Assembly: GCA_049999725.1 (NCBI GenBank)
Contig: JBNGIS010030958.1
Coordinates: 1 to 36,022, forward strand
DNA length: 36,022 nt
From: Haplomitrium mnioides
Lineage: Eukaryota; Marchantiophyta; Haplomitriopsida; Calobryales
Reading direction: 5' to 3'
Both the position numbers and the translations under genes were made by a program. Below the pieces are notes generated by a model. It had not been told where the DNA came from. It worked only from the letters and a program-made list of their open reading frames with translations, and ran no database searches. Below, one piece after another: positions 18,241 to 29,695 of this stretch (position 1 is its first letter; every line of letters starts with the position of its first letter).

Positions 18241-20274
18241 TATTAGGGTTTAGGATGAGAGATTAAGTTGCATGCAAGGAGAGTATACATGAGAAAGAAA
18301 GCATAAAAAGGAAAAAAATATATGCGGGAGGAAGAAACACTAAAAAATAGACACTGTCCAAATAGTTAGTAACAAATTAGTATTCATAAAAAAAACTTTT
18401 ATATTGAAATTTAGAGCAAAACTTCTTTATTATTTAGAAATGCAACCTTAGGAATAGTAAGTATTTTCTGAAATTACATGTACGAGGCCAGATCAAGCAA
18501 CAACAATATCTTGAAGAACCGAGATGGAGAAAATAACTCTTCAGCATGAAGAAAAGAAAGATTCCTTTGTAAGTTAGGTGTATGTGTGTGCATTGTAAGT
18601 GTATATGTGTGTACACGTGATGTGTGTGTGGTTGGGATTTAGAAAAAGAAAACGCTTGAGTTAATAAATAACAAATCTAATACTAAAATATGAATTGATA
18701 ACATTAAACCTAAGCTACCATCCAAGGAGGAAAAGGAAGATAAAATCGACAGCCGAGATCTCTTTGACCCAAGGGTGGATATTGAAAGGGAAATGTTTTC
18801 TGCTTGTGGGGGTTAGAGCTCATTGATAAAAAAAAAAAAAAAAAGAAAGAAGGGCTTATTTTGCTTCCTTCTCTCTTTCTTGTGCGGTGCCACTTGGTGA
18901 CAATGGAGATTTTTTTTGTGGCTGGAGACTGGGGAAGCGCCACACTGTGTATTGTCCTGAAATGTTCTTGATTAGCAAGGGAAGGGGGAAAGAGGCATGC
19001 ATGAACATTAGCATGCACTATCATAGGGAACAAGCATGACCGGCTATATGGAGTGAATCAACGAGATGTAGTAGAATCAGTCTAGAGAGATTCGTGGTAC
19101 TATTTGATGATCTTTACTGCAGAACCAAGAAAAAAAGATGTTGCATTGTCTGGGAATCTAGAAAAAAAACAAGGAAGTGTTGAAGGTGGTTTGGAAAGAA
19201 GTAGAGGATGATCTTGTGATGATGCCCCTTCGAATCCATAATTGAGTCATAAAATCCAGACAACGGTGGATTATGCTGCATGTTGTTGCTATGAACAATT
19301 GAAGGCTTTTGCGCAATCTCTGCTCTTACTTCTTCTATTCAACTCTTACGTGGAGTTGGAGTTCGTTGGTAGTCGACGCTTGTGGAGCTTCTTCTAGTTA
19401 TGCCTATGCACAGGAAGTAATATGGATGGAAGGGAGAAGAGACGAGTCTCCTACACTAGTAAATAAGCCTCCGCGATGGTTGCCAAACTTTAAATGCAGA
19501 GGTGGTGCAAGGGAAGAGATCAAAGCAAATGAGAAGAATGAGAATGGGCTAAAAGCTAGACCTTAGGAGATCTTGCCGAAGATGATTCTTGCATGAATTT
19601 CCCTACTGTCCAAGTTCAGATGTTGATAACAAGAACAGAGAAAATGAAGAAAAGAAAGGAGTGTTAAATGATCATAAAACATGGCAATACAAGAAGTATG
19701 CACAAAGCTGGTTCTTTAGTTCAATCGATGTAATTACTAAGAATTCTATTCAAGTAATGCAGAGCTGCCAAATTGATGCAAAGCCCAAAACATTAAAGGT
19801 GATTCGAAGAATGAAGCGGATGGATAGGAAGTAAAGATTCAGCCTGGTAGAGTAAAGCACAGCTAAGGATGGACAATTCAAGCAGAGAAGCAACAGTGGA
19901 GGAATGGACAAGGAGATGCCGCCTCAATTTCCACCCAATTGATGTGATCTACCAGGGCTGATGGATTAAGATGGTGGTGTCATGGAGTGGCTTCTTGAGG
20001 TTGAATTAATCTTGGTCATCATTTCTCTCCGATTAAAGCTGCCTCACTCCCCCACAAACTGCACCAATTCAAGCACAAACGAGAAGGAAGAACCTCTATA
20101 GGAGGATGTCAATGCTCAATTTTCACAAACTCCCTACTCTAGTTGATTACGTGAAATAAGTCAATGTGTGGGTTTGATTCTCTCATTGATCTACGATTGA
20201 CCAAATTCATGGAATTGTTCCAACAACTAGCACGAACGGTAGTTGTCGTTGGAAACCTGAGCCAGACCTTTCTT
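18241..20274 (+). repeat. Element D 5' LTR, about 2.03 kb
   Basis: Collinear with 32687-34750 throughout, roughly 80-87% by eye, with small indels. Shared landmarks: GATGNGAGATTAA near the start, GCGGGAGGAAGAAAC, CTTTTATATTGAAATTTA, a variable GT-rich tract (18578-18632), GGAGGAAAAGGAAGATAAAA, GAAATGTTCTTGATTAGCAA, GAAGTGTTGAAGGTGGTTTG and CCAACAACTAGC near the end. The start reads TA where the 3' copy reads TG, and the final CA is lost. Confidence 0.7.
19309..19566 (+). other. Open reading frame inside the 5' LTR, conserved in the 3' LTR
   Basis: 85 codons, the last ~66 of which correspond to 33756-33959 in the other LTR: EVIWMEGRRDESPTL and NKPPRW are identical, and both end at the same stop. 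Differences are mostly amino-acid replacements, which argues against selection on a protein. No domain recognised. It may be chance openness in a GC-richer part of the LTR. Confidence 0.3.
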
Positions 20275-20286
20275 ATGGTGTCGTGT
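20275..20286 (+). other. Degraded primer-binding site of element D
   Basis: TGGTGTCGTGTT keeps about 7 of 12 positions of the initiator Met-tRNA consensus TGGTATCAGAGC and is exactly placed after the LTR end. Weak on sequence, stronger on position. Confidence 0.4.
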
Positions 20287-22124
20287 TGTGGTTTGGCTAG
20301 TGCGCAAAAAGGTAACAAACAAAGGGAGAAATACAATCTTCCTACCACAGATAAATTCAGAGAAAATTGTAGAAGAAACAATGAAGTACTTTTGAGAACC
20401 TTCTAGAACAACAAAATTAGTATATGTCAGTACTACATGGAAGATGCTATGGATATGGTGGGTAGAGAAAAGGTCAGCCTATCGGCTCTTCGAGGATTTT
20501 CTAGATCGCATCCAAAGATATTTTGTAGATAAAAAAGAAGAGAGAAGAGACAAAAATCATAAGGGAATCATCATTGAGAGATCATCAAGGGGATCAAGAG
20601 ATCAAGAGATCGAGAGACACATCGAGGAGTTCAAAGAGGTACCAGTTCTTTCGACACTCAAGGCGAGAAGGTTCTATAGGGGAGCTCAAGCTTCTTATGA
20701 GTCAAGCTATCATCGATGGGTAGAGGATTGTTTGCTGCTCCTAGCTTTCCTATTCCAATTCCTTTCTTTGTTGGTTTAAGAATCATTCCTTGAGATCATT
20801 TTTTGCAATGAATTGTATATCACTTCGGTGATAATTTCTTGAATTTGGTCATGAGCTCACCTATTCTAGTTTTTTTTGCCAATAACTACTAATAGAGAGC
20901 AATGGGATCTACATTTTGACTTGAATTGGAATGGAGTTTTCTCAAGTCTTCATCAAATAGTTGTTCTTAAGTACATATTGAATAGTCGGTATTGAACATG
21001 GAGAGACTTCATCAATTGATCATTAGCTCAAGGGAGAAATTTTTTTTGTATTGTTTCTATCTTATTTTTTCTTTGTCATACAAGAGGGTTTACTTATTGT
21101 TGTTCTTATATCAAAAGAGAAAAGAGTTAACTGTTTTTTAGTAAAAACCCTAAAAGAAAGAAAGAATGGGGTTCAGTTTTCTGAAGGTTCGAGGAGTTTC
21201 CAAAGGAGAAGGAGTTTGTGGAGGAAAAAGATCAAATCTCACAAAGAGTAGCATCACTTTGCAAGAGATTTTGAGTCATTTGGATTTTTACTTACATACT
21301 TATGGGCGATCGAAGACAAAGGAGTTGAATTGAAGATAACTTCATATTTTTGGTGATTGCAACATTTCTTCGACGATTCTAGAACAAAACAGAGTATCAT
21401 TGGGAAGCTAAAAACAAGGGCTATAGTTGTTTTTACATTTCAATTCATTTGGAGTTGAGATCATTATGAAGAAACATTATTGAGGTTCTTCGAGTTCACT
21501 TTTCTTTCGATATTGGAAGTGTGAATTCTTTCTTTCTACTTAAAGAAATAGAGAAACCAAAACTTTGTGAGAAGTTAGATCTGAGTATGGAAAAGCTATG
21601 TGTGAAATTTCAAGTCAAGAGCTTTTGAATCAAGAGAGTTATTACTTGAGAAAATCCACGAGTATTGTTTTTCGGGTCTTTCAAAACATCAAATGAGTTT
21701 CTAGTTGTGGTGAGCATTTCTCTGCAAATTTCCAGCTGAAATTCTATACCCAGCTTTTCTATGCCATCTGTGTTTCAAATCAAGAGTTTCAGATCAAAAA
21801 ACCAGCCAACCTCCCATGCTCTTTGACCAAAAATTGAGTACAATTGAAGGGAAATTCGATTACCTTTCGCTTTTGATTGCAAGTAATTGAAGCCACAAAG
21901 GCAATATGCACTCAATCTTTGTTATTCTTACTTCATTTCTACATTGTATACAACATAGCTTCTGCCTTTTACACAACTTTCTCCACAGCCATATACCACG
22001 TGTATTTCCAAACTTAGATTGCTACCATGCAACAGTTGGTGAACTTTACATAAACTTTTGGGGTGGAGAGAGTGTGAGTATTTAGAAGCTTTACAAATTA
22101 GTATGGGTTATTTTGGTCAAAGAA
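20287..22124 (+). other. Leader of element D or left arm of element C, no gene recognised
   Basis: No domain found. A 111-codon frame at 20444-20779 is rich in Arg, Glu and Lys, partly from a GATCAAGAGATC repeat near 20580-20615, and is not convincing. The LTR and primer site of element C should lie somewhere here if it was inserted whole, but I cannot pick them out. Confidence 0.5.
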
Positions 22125-23076
22125 CTCTAATACTACAATTGGACCATGTTGCTGCACAAATGTTCCAAGCATTTGCCCTCTTTATGTAGCAACAACAAGC
22201 ATCTGACCGAAAAGAAGCAATGGTCACCAAAGCTTTGCAATCTCTTATAGGATTGCTAGACCAATTTGATGGGAGAAACATCTCCAAATATTTAAAATAC
22301 TATGCTTGATAGATGGAACTCAACAAAGTTTCAGAAAGAGAGATGATTCAAATCTTTGAGTTAGCTGTTGTGTTAGAGTGGAGAGGACAAGTGAGGGAGC
22401 TTATCCAAGTGTATGGGGGTTATTAGGAGAGCTTTCATCTCCAACTGAAGGAAGAATACTCACTGGAGGATGCTAATCGAGTGACTAAAAATTCATTCAA
22501 TTAATGGGTGAATAAAACAAAGAAAGGTTTGGTTGCTACGGAGCTTTTTTGGGAATTTGAGAGCAATTTTTACAATCATCTCATATGGAGAAATTGACAT
22601 TGGAAAATGATTAGATAGAGCTGGTTTTATAGTCAGCCAATGATGATCTTCAAAGAGAGTTAGAGTTACTCTTGGAGGATAGAACCAAAGATAATGGCTT
22701 TACTTCTGATTGGAAGAAAGTTTTGAAAGCAACAAGTGTGTTGACAAAGAGGGAGTCAAGAAGGGGTATGGTGGTGGTGAGGAATGATGTAAGACCACCA
22801 CCCATCATTGTACTTCGAAAACACCCAATTGCTCTTTCTGCTAGTTCTATGCCTCCTACTCATCTTCCTACAATTACACCACAAAGAGATGCAGTAGAGA
22901 AACTAATCAGGGGTCTGAAAGACTTGCAAATTAAATTTGCAAAGCTGGAAGGGAAGAAAGAGGCAAAAAAAATCAGCCTGCCAAAAAACCATAGTATATA
23001 TAATGATGTACATGGTGTGATAGCACCGAGCACTCAAGAAAAGAGTGTGGAGATTTTGCCCATTCTATTCATTTAA
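22125..23076 (+). pseudogene. gag: Element C Gag relic
   Basis: 22196-22560 in one frame reads LLDQFDGRNISKYLKYYA, a stop, QMELNKVSEREMIQIFELAV, VRELIQVYGGY, a stop, and LKEEYSLEDANRVTKNSF, the alpha-helical Gag core. After a frameshift near 22570, MEKLTLEND, LVLQSANDDLQRELELLLED and WKKVLKA continue it to about 22745. Then comes a Pro-, Thr-rich linker and VEKLIRGLKDLQIKFAKLEG (22893-22950), a coiled-coil-like helix. At least three stops and one frameshift. No zinc knuckle is seen. Confidence 0.7.
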
Positions 23077-23156
23077 GAGTAATCTATCGCAAGAAAGGTA
23101 ATATTGCTCTTAAAGATAGAGGTAAGACTCTCAAAACTAATTTTGGAAAAGGAGAA

Positions 23157-23896
23157 ATGAAAGGTGTTGTGGAAGAGTACCTACATAAACTTGTTAGTAC
23201 ACAAGTAGAGGTTGTTACTTATGGAATTGAAGTGGAGCATGAATTTACCAAACATTTGAAATCCACTGCACTATGGAGTTGTGCTCTATCTACAATGGAG
23301 GGAGGCAACACAAGTAGAGAGGATTTACTAAAATTTGCTACAACTATAAGAAATGCTACTGGATGGTTTGATCTAGTAGACACTTTTTTAGTGCATGCCT
23401 ACATTACAAAAAATCAACATGAGGCACTTGTAGAAGAGAAAAGAAAGAGAGAAGAAGCTAGTACTAATGAAGAGAGGCCAACTTTCAAGAGGCCACAAAG
23501 AGGAGAAAAAACATAGCCTTCAAGGGAGGAACATATGGAAAACATTTTACCTTCCCATCTAGAGAAGGGAAAAACAAAAGAGAAAAGTCTTCAGCATACA
23601 AGCTGCAATCTGACATTGAGGCAGCTATAGACTTGAGAGGAGTATTGGAAGAGAGGGTACTCAATGCCAAGATTGAGTTTACTTTAAGGGAGATTCTTGG
23701 CATTGCTAAGAAAGAATTCCATTATGTGATTATCAATACTATTAAGAGGAAAAGACAATTGGTAGGGGAGACAACAACAACTAATGCTCTTGAAACAAGA
23801 GTCACCAAAGAAGAGGAGCTAGAATTAGCTCGATGTTGCACCAATTACAAGGTGCGGTTGGGTCAAGAGGATGAAAAATCCTCAAGTCATTATTGA
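23157..23896 (+). pseudogene. Element C Gag-Pol linker region
   Basis: 23157-23516 reads VEEYLHKLVSTQVEVVTYGI, then REDLLKFATTIRNATGWFDL and VHAYITKNQHEALVEEKRKR. After the stop and a frameshift, 23517-23896 reads FPSREGKNKREKSSAYKLQS, GVLEERVLNAKIEFTLREIL and IAKKEFHYVIINTIKRKRQ, ending in ELARCCTNYK. This conserved region upstream of the protease is typical of this lineage as I know it; its function is not established. Charged and helical, without catalytic residues. Confidence 0.6.
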
Positions 23897-23932
23897 AAGA
23901 GCCATTGAGCTCAAGCAACTATCGAGACTATA

Positions 23933-24300
23933 ATGAAAATTGGGGACTTGCCATATCCAGTGGTTGCACTTATTTATTATAGATCAGAGATTAATCTTGT
24001 CTCCAAGGATATCTACAAACAAGGGAAGTGGCAGATTGATACCAATCATGGATGGGTGATTCGAGCAACCAACAACACAAGAGAAGAGCTTTTTGGGGCT
24101 TGCTTAGATGTGAGAGTGAAGGAAAGAGATGTGGTCATAGAATAGAATTTCTTTGTACAAGAAGGCACTTTTTACCTAATAATCTTTGGGCAACCTTATA
24201 TTACAACTACAAGGATGGAAACAAAAGTTTTGGATAATGGATATGCATATGCTCGAGTGAGAAGTCAAGATAGAAGAAAGGTGGTATAGTTTCTAACTGC
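23933..24300 (+). pseudogene. Element C aspartic protease relic
   Basis: PYPVVALIYYRSEINLVSKD is the catalytic segment. The expected D-x-G-S-E reads YYRSE, so the catalytic Asp and the Gly are lost. GKWQIDTNHGWVIRATNNTR, ACLDVRVKERDVVIE, then after one stop FFVQEGTFYLIIFGQPYITT (the ILGQPF strand) and METKVLDNGYAYARVRSQD follow. 24301-24540 holds only degraded continuation. Confidence 0.7.
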
Positions 24301-24540
24301 CCATGCAAACCATGAGAGGACTCGAAATAGCCTGAGAAACTATTCTCCTCCTACAATCATAGAGGAGTTTCAGGATTTTTGATAGGTGCCACAATAGAGC
24401 AAGACTATGGTGGTACAACCAAAGAGGTGTTCTCGTTTCAAAATGAAATTACCTTTTGTACATGAATAGTGAAGTATTTTGCGAGTGAATTTGTTGTATA
24501 TACATGTGATGGATGAAGAAGAAGAAATTGTGGTGCATAT

Positions 24541-25936
24541 ATGGAGCAAGGGATTAAAGATCCTCTAGAGCTACTTGCTACTATTGGATTTGGAGGTGAT
24601 GACAAGGTGGTATGTTTACAGCCAAGAGAACTCTATTCAGCCATTGAGTCATTTGTAGGATTGGAGACTAAAGTGGATACCAGATATAAGACGCTGGAGA
24701 AGAAGGTTAAACCTATAGCTTAGCCTCTTCCAACTAATTTTAGTGAGCAAGTAAAGAAACCTTCAAAAGAGAGGAGTTTGAGAGAGACTTCAAAAATTGG
24801 GCATAAGTTTACTCCAAACATGTTGGAGGAACCAAAGGTTGGATCAGGAGACTTTCTATTGCCTCAAGAGGAGGATGCATTTAGAGAGATGCTCAAGAGA
24901 CATAAAAAAACATTTGCTTTTGAGCTTCAAGAAATAGGGTATGTGGATCCAGATGTGGTCGCACCAATGATTATTTTTACGATTCCACATACACTTTGGG
25001 ATTTGAAGCCAATTTTAGTACCAAGAGCTCATCTACAAAATCTCTTAGATCTCTTGGAGAAGAAAATGTAGATGAGGATTTTGGAGCCTTTGGTCCATAT
25101 TCCAGCTGATGGTTTATAGTGCTTAAGAAAAGTAAGGCACTACGATTTATTCAAGATATGCAACCAGTTAGTCAAGTTACCATCTAAAATACAAGAGTGT
25201 GACCAATTGTTGGAGAGTTTGCAGAAGCATTTACTGGTAGGGTGATCTATTCTATGGGTGATCTCTACTCTGGTTATGACCAATTCTAGCTTGCTGAAGA
25301 GAGCAGAGATATTACGACCATGAGAACACCATTAGGTTTATTGAGAATATGCACTTTACCTCAAGGTGCTACAAATTTAGGGGTACATATAATGAATAGG
25401 ATGAACAAGGTTCTAACAGACTTTATTCCAAAAAAGACAATGCCATTTCTTGATAACATTCCAATCAAAGTACGCATAGAAGAAGACAAGAATGAGGCTT
25501 TGGATGAGAGGGGGTGCCGAAAATTTGTTATGGATCATATTTTAGATTGTGACCATATTTCACAAGGGCTGGAAGAGGTGCATTTGAACTTATCAGGGGT
25601 GAAATCATCTTTAAGAGTGTGTGAGGTTGTGATTGTTGGGCATTCATATGGCTGGTTTGGCCAAAAACTTGATCAAAAGAAAATTGATGCTATTTAGCGA
25701 CTAAATGATACATGTAGCTCAATTATAGAGATACACAAATTTCTAGGAGCATGTGTTTTCTACTATGTGTGGATTCCTCATTTTGCGTATGTAGCATATC
25801 CTTTGTATGATTTTTTGCGTAAGAGCAAGGAGTTTCAATAGGAGGATCACCATGTAAAAGCTCTGCAAAAGCTGAAGAAACTATTATCTTCTCAACTTGT
25901 TCTTCAGAGAGTGAGCTATGAAAATGAAAAGCATGT
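24541..25936 (+). pseudogene. pol: Element C RT relic with LDN active site
   Basis: Pre-RT: FLLPQEEDAFREMLKRHKKT, FELQEIGYVDPDVVAPMIIF, VPRAHLQNLLDLLEKKM, stop at 25069. RT: KALRFIQDMQPVSQVT (about 25135-25180), GEFAEAFTGRVIYSMGDLYS, GYDQF, TTMRTPLGLLRICTLPQGAT, and MPFLDNIPIKV at 25440-25472, where the catalytic LDD has become LDN (25446-25457), a G to A change. Connection: DHILDCDHISQGLEEVHLNL, VVIVGHSYG, KIDAI, stop, HKFLGACVFYYVWIPHFA, ending in KLKKLLSSQLVLQRVSYE before the break. Four or more stops. Confidence 0.8.
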
Positions 25937-26175
25937 GATGTTGTGTATTTTGTGCGTGATATAGTATTTTGTTTTTATCATATTCTGTTAAGTATTCTAG
26001 GTTGGGTAGGTTGAGTGGAGTGATAGTATTGTCGAACTTGTGGGCAGGTATATGTGATTTGCATTTGGTCTTCCTTGAGAGGCTAGTGTAACTTGTCCTA
26101 TCGTTAGAGTTATGAGAAGGGGGAAGTATTTTGGAAGGAGACATTTGAGGTGCTCTAACTCAAATGGCAACCTGA
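25937..26175 (+). repeat. Dispersed repeat R3, copy 1
   Basis: Collinear with 35700-35935: TGTATTTTGTGCGTGA, TAGTATTTTGTTTTTATCAT, GGGTAGGTTGAGTG, TTTGGTCTTC.TTGAGAGG, and GGGGAAGTATTT..AAGNAGACATTT. It follows the break in element C. One frame around 26114-26155 reads EKGEVFWKETFEVL, and the other copy reads EKGEVFQKKTFEVL at the matching place, so it may derive from transposon coding sequence. Family unknown. Confidence 0.7.
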
Positions 26176-27216
26176 ACATCTGAACTATATTATGTATTGG
26201 TTATTATTTATACCTATAATTCAGTAAAGTGTTATTTCTGTATCTGTCAAATGCATATGAGATCATTTATGTGTATTTACTTTGAACTATACCCTTTCCA
26301 AGTTGCAACACCTAAAATCAGATGTATGTGATTTATTTCTTCTTTTTTTTGGGCATAAAATCTTGAACATGAACTTGTACTCAAGTCTGCACATAAAGAC
26401 AAACCCTCAAGCCTACAACTGTTTGCAGGTCCTAAGCCGGTCTTGAAGGAAAGAAAAATCACCCTCATGACCCCTTGTGTTCTAGTGGGTCTCAATACCA
26501 CCACGACCAAGTGTATACTTTAGATAGCCCGATAAGCGAGAAACCTTGGATATATGTAGAGTGATCCAACAAAATTATCAAATCAAAAGTTAGGCAACAT
26601 ACTACAGCTTATGTAGAAGCATGGCTCCCTCTCTATGCCTTGCACTTCAAGTCCTAACAGTAACACTATAGCTGCTTTCCCTTGCCTTGTCTTTCCTGAA
26701 TAGCTTAGCTTAGTGACTCTATTATGGGCCACAATGAGATTCCCACAACTAGCATGTCCTTCGCTGAAATGGCTTAAGTATGTGATACGACATTGGACTA
26801 CTTCTTTTATTGTACGAAGGTTGAGGCTATTGATACCCTTTGGTGGTTGGCCACATGGATTCCTCTTGACACTCTTAGCTTTGAAGGCATAGATCCTGTT
26901 ACTAGCCTTAGATCCACCAAGTAGTTTATTTGCTTTCTTCTTCTCTATGCTCTTTAATTTTAGCTTTTCTCTTGGAGTCAAGTACCTTTATATCTTATGA
27001 ATTGTTGGGGTTTTTTTCTAGGATCCACCCCAGTATTCTTCTATTACATATCTAAGGTGTGCCACACCTTTCTTTTGTCTTTATTGTTTGCATTTGCATC
27101 TTGGGCTAGAGGTCATAGGTTGCAGGTTTTCTCTTCTTTATCGTGGCACGTTCTTTTTTTAGAGTCTCGAAGTCTAATACTGAATCTTGGGTGAACACAA
27201 TTGTTTCATTTGATGC
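26176..27216. other. Leader of element D before gag, no gene recognised
   Basis: No domain found. The longest frame is 132 codons on the minus strand (26583-26981), Lys- and Arg-rich at its N-terminus, with no family resemblance. Plus-strand sequence at 27000-27216 leads into gag. Confidence 0.5.
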
Positions 27217-27880
27217 ATGAACCGTCCTCCTCTTCCTCCTCCTCTCTCTAGAACTGATAGATACACCCGTAGGTGTCTTCATCATCCGCATCCTAGTAAG
27301 AAGACTAGTACATCAGGTTCTCCCTCTCATTTTCTCAATCTAATCCTAGTCATGGCTTTTCAGCCGCCATTGCCTTTGAAGTATACGTACCATAAATTTA
27401 CTAACCAAATGGTTGCTGATTGTATAAATGCTGACATGCATATGAATCGCTTCCAAGCTTTAGTAGATGTTACAGGGGCTCTTGAGGATGTTCTCAAGCA
27501 TCAATTTCCTACCACCTTAGCTGGCGATGCCATAAATTAGTATTTTAGAGAGGTCGCTGCATTGTCTTATGGCCTGATCTTTGCACTACTTATCTGAACC
27601 ATTTTAGTCTAGCATACTACTTTGACCATGCATGAGATGATCTTTTTTGTATCCGAATGTATGCTAAAGAGTTCATCCAAGACAACAACAACAGATTTAA
27701 AGTTGTAAGTAAAAGAAGAGCTCCACCTCCAATTGAAGACTAGACCGGGTTCTTCATAAAAGGTCTGCCTAAATTGATTCAAAAGCATGTGTTGCTCCAA
27801 GACCCGTAGACCTTAGACAGAGCTATTCAAGTTGCTACAACATACGAAAAAAATGCTCTTAAGATGAGAACGTTTTGCTT
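27217..27880 (+). pseudogene. gag: Element D Gag relic
   Basis: 27217-27540 reads on through LPLKYTYHKFTNQMVADCI and VTGALEDVLKHQFPTTLAGD to AIN followed by a stop where Gag usually has W (AGDAINWYF pattern). After a frameshift, 27650-27880 reads RMYAKEFIQDNNNRFKVVSK, GFFIKGLPKLIQKHVLLQDP, stop, TLDRAIQVATTYEKNALKM, the Gag domain end (FIKGL....R..V....P.TL..A...A...E). Several TAG stops stand where Trp or Gln are expected. Confidence 0.75.
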
Positions 27881-28099
27881 CTACCTCTTCTTCTTCACCT
27901 AATGAATCGCCCAACATTAGCACCTTGAGTTATGGCGCCTCACATGTTGCTTATATTGCTATACAAGCTCACTCACATCTAAATTCCATGGTCTCTATAA
28001 GATCTAAATCCTCGTTAGCTTTCAATTCGCGTCGAGATGAATTTGTTGAGTTCAGAGCTGAAGACTGAAGTAATCTCTCAACTCTTCTTGCTGACTAGA

Positions 28100-28730
28100 T
28101 GGCCAATATGAAGATACAAATGATACACTCTAGTGCTGAACCCAATACACAATCTCAATCTGCTAGTGTTTGGTGCATGAGGTGCATTCAACAACACTCT
28201 TCCTTAGAGGCTTGTCCTCCGGCCATCTCGTGTGACCTATGTCTTTCTTAGGACTATAAGACTGTTGTTTGTCCTATTTGGCAAAGACTTTGAGTAGTGG
28301 AAGCCAAGCCAAGTGCTAATGTTAATATGGCTAGTATTTCTCCTCCTACAGCAGTGGTGGGCTCTTCAACTCTACCCCAATCGGCACCATCAACAAGTCA
28401 AGCTCCCACATCTACATGCTAGGCTCCTCACGCTTCATAGCCAGCTTCTTATCATCAGCAGAGCTACCCACAAGCAACCACACAACAGGGGGAAATCCTC
28501 CTTATGCTCATTCTAGATCTCATATGGGACAGATATGCTATGACTGCCAGAGCCCTGATCACATCTTAAGAGACGGCCCTCATCTTTGTACTAGGCAATA
28601 CTATCATAACAAACCTCGGCTTATGTGTCAGCACCCCAATCAGGGCTACCCAAACCAAAAATCTTACAACAGTCAGTTTGGGCATCAAGGCCACCACTCT
28701 AATTCTTATTACGATCCACATCAGTCGTAG
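28100..28730 (+). pseudogene. Element D nucleocapsid region with three damaged zinc knuckles
   Basis: 28174-28215 reads CMRCIQQHSSLEAC (CX2CX3HX5C, intact ligands). 28231-28272 reads CDLCLS, stop, DYKTVVC, with Tyr in the place of the His. 28536-28577 reads CYDCQSPDHILRDG (CX2CX4HX4C with the last Cys turned to Gly). They lie in different frames, 28416-28730 being the longest open stretch. A third knuckle far downstream of two closely spaced ones is unusual for plant gypsy Gag, where one or two are normal. Expected role: packaging of element RNA. Confidence 0.65.
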
Positions 28731-29695
28731 TATAGACAACAACAGAACTACTAGTCATATCAACATAACCAGCCTGCTTACCTGCAACACCAAGCTGGTT
28801 ACAATCCACCGGACTATGACCAGACTCTGTATTATCAACATCCTAATACCTATGCACAACCACAATATCAATAGCCACATCAGTATCAGTCCACTCAACC
28901 ACAAACTCAGAATTCTGCATCAAGGTATCCCCCCGCCATCGCATATCACATATTACCAAGCGCATCCAAATCAAGCTTCTGTAGCTCAACCAGCTTAGCA
29001 ATTGCCCTTGGCACCTGCACCTCATACTTCAGTTATTGAGCACCCCTGAAGTGACTCAAGTTCTTCGCCTTCTTGCTACCTCAAACGCTTGTCCACCTTA
29101 GGATGTCCAACAAGTTTAGGTGGTCTTAGTAAATGTTATCTTTTGATCTGGAGTCTAATTGATCACACCTGCTGCACCTCTTCGTCATGAACAACCATGT
29201 GTAGTGGCAGCCCTTCCTTTGGCTACTCCACCAGCACGAGCACCTATGCTTCACTTTTCTAATGATCCGGACCTCAACAACACTCATGATGATCTCCCTT
29301 GCAGGATTCCAAAAAATACTTTAGTGTATCTTACTCCTTCTCCTCATGTTCAACTAGACCATAATACTCCATCCAAAGCTCTACCAAAGACTCTCACAGG
29401 GATTTCTATGAGGTGCCATAAGTGCAAGGCTCTTCCTTTGTCTCTATACATTTCACCATATGATATATTTGCAGATGTGGCTCAACAACAAGCCCGCATT
29501 TCCATTGGCCAACTTTTACGCCTTTATGTGCCCTCTCAAAACTCTCTTCAATCTGCCCTTGTCCTACATTGGAAGAAAGCCCAAGCCACATGTTTTGTGA
29601 AGGCAAACAAGTCCAACGTAGCTAAAAGCCTTGCGCCTTTTGAGCTTCCAATCCAGAACCTTTCTTCTTCTTCTTCTTCTTCTTCTTCTTCTTCT
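28731..29695 (+). pseudogene. Element D Gln-, Tyr-, Asn-, Pro-rich linker and pre-protease region
   Basis: After the third knuckle the sequence is rich in Gln, Tyr, Asn and Pro codons with stops (28640-29000), a low-complexity disordered linker. From 29159 a long frame reads into YDIFADVAQQQARISIGQLL (about 29460-29520), the segment that in plant Gag-Pol precedes the protease, then LHWKKAQATCFV and a Ser run made by TTC/TCT triplets. It ends in an N gap. Confidence 0.55.

Larger units (their letters stand above)
22125..25936 (+). mobile_element. Element C: second gypsy lineage, nested, truncated in RNase H
   Basis: Gag, linker, protease and RT are recognisable in order on the plus strand through several frames. 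It breaks off after the RT-RNase H connection at about 25936, where a dispersed repeat starts. The wording of protease and RT differs sharply from elements A and D (GKWQIDTNHGWVIRA, RFIQDMQPV, MPFLDN). No LTRs identified. Confidence 0.75.

Noticed and set aside
20444-20779. 111-codon charged frame
   Set aside because: Driven by purine-rich GATCAAGAGATC repeats. No family resemblance, no counterpart in other elements.
26583-26981. 132-codon minus-strand frame
   Set aside because: Long but without domain, initiation context or paralogue in the window. Lies in the leader of element D.
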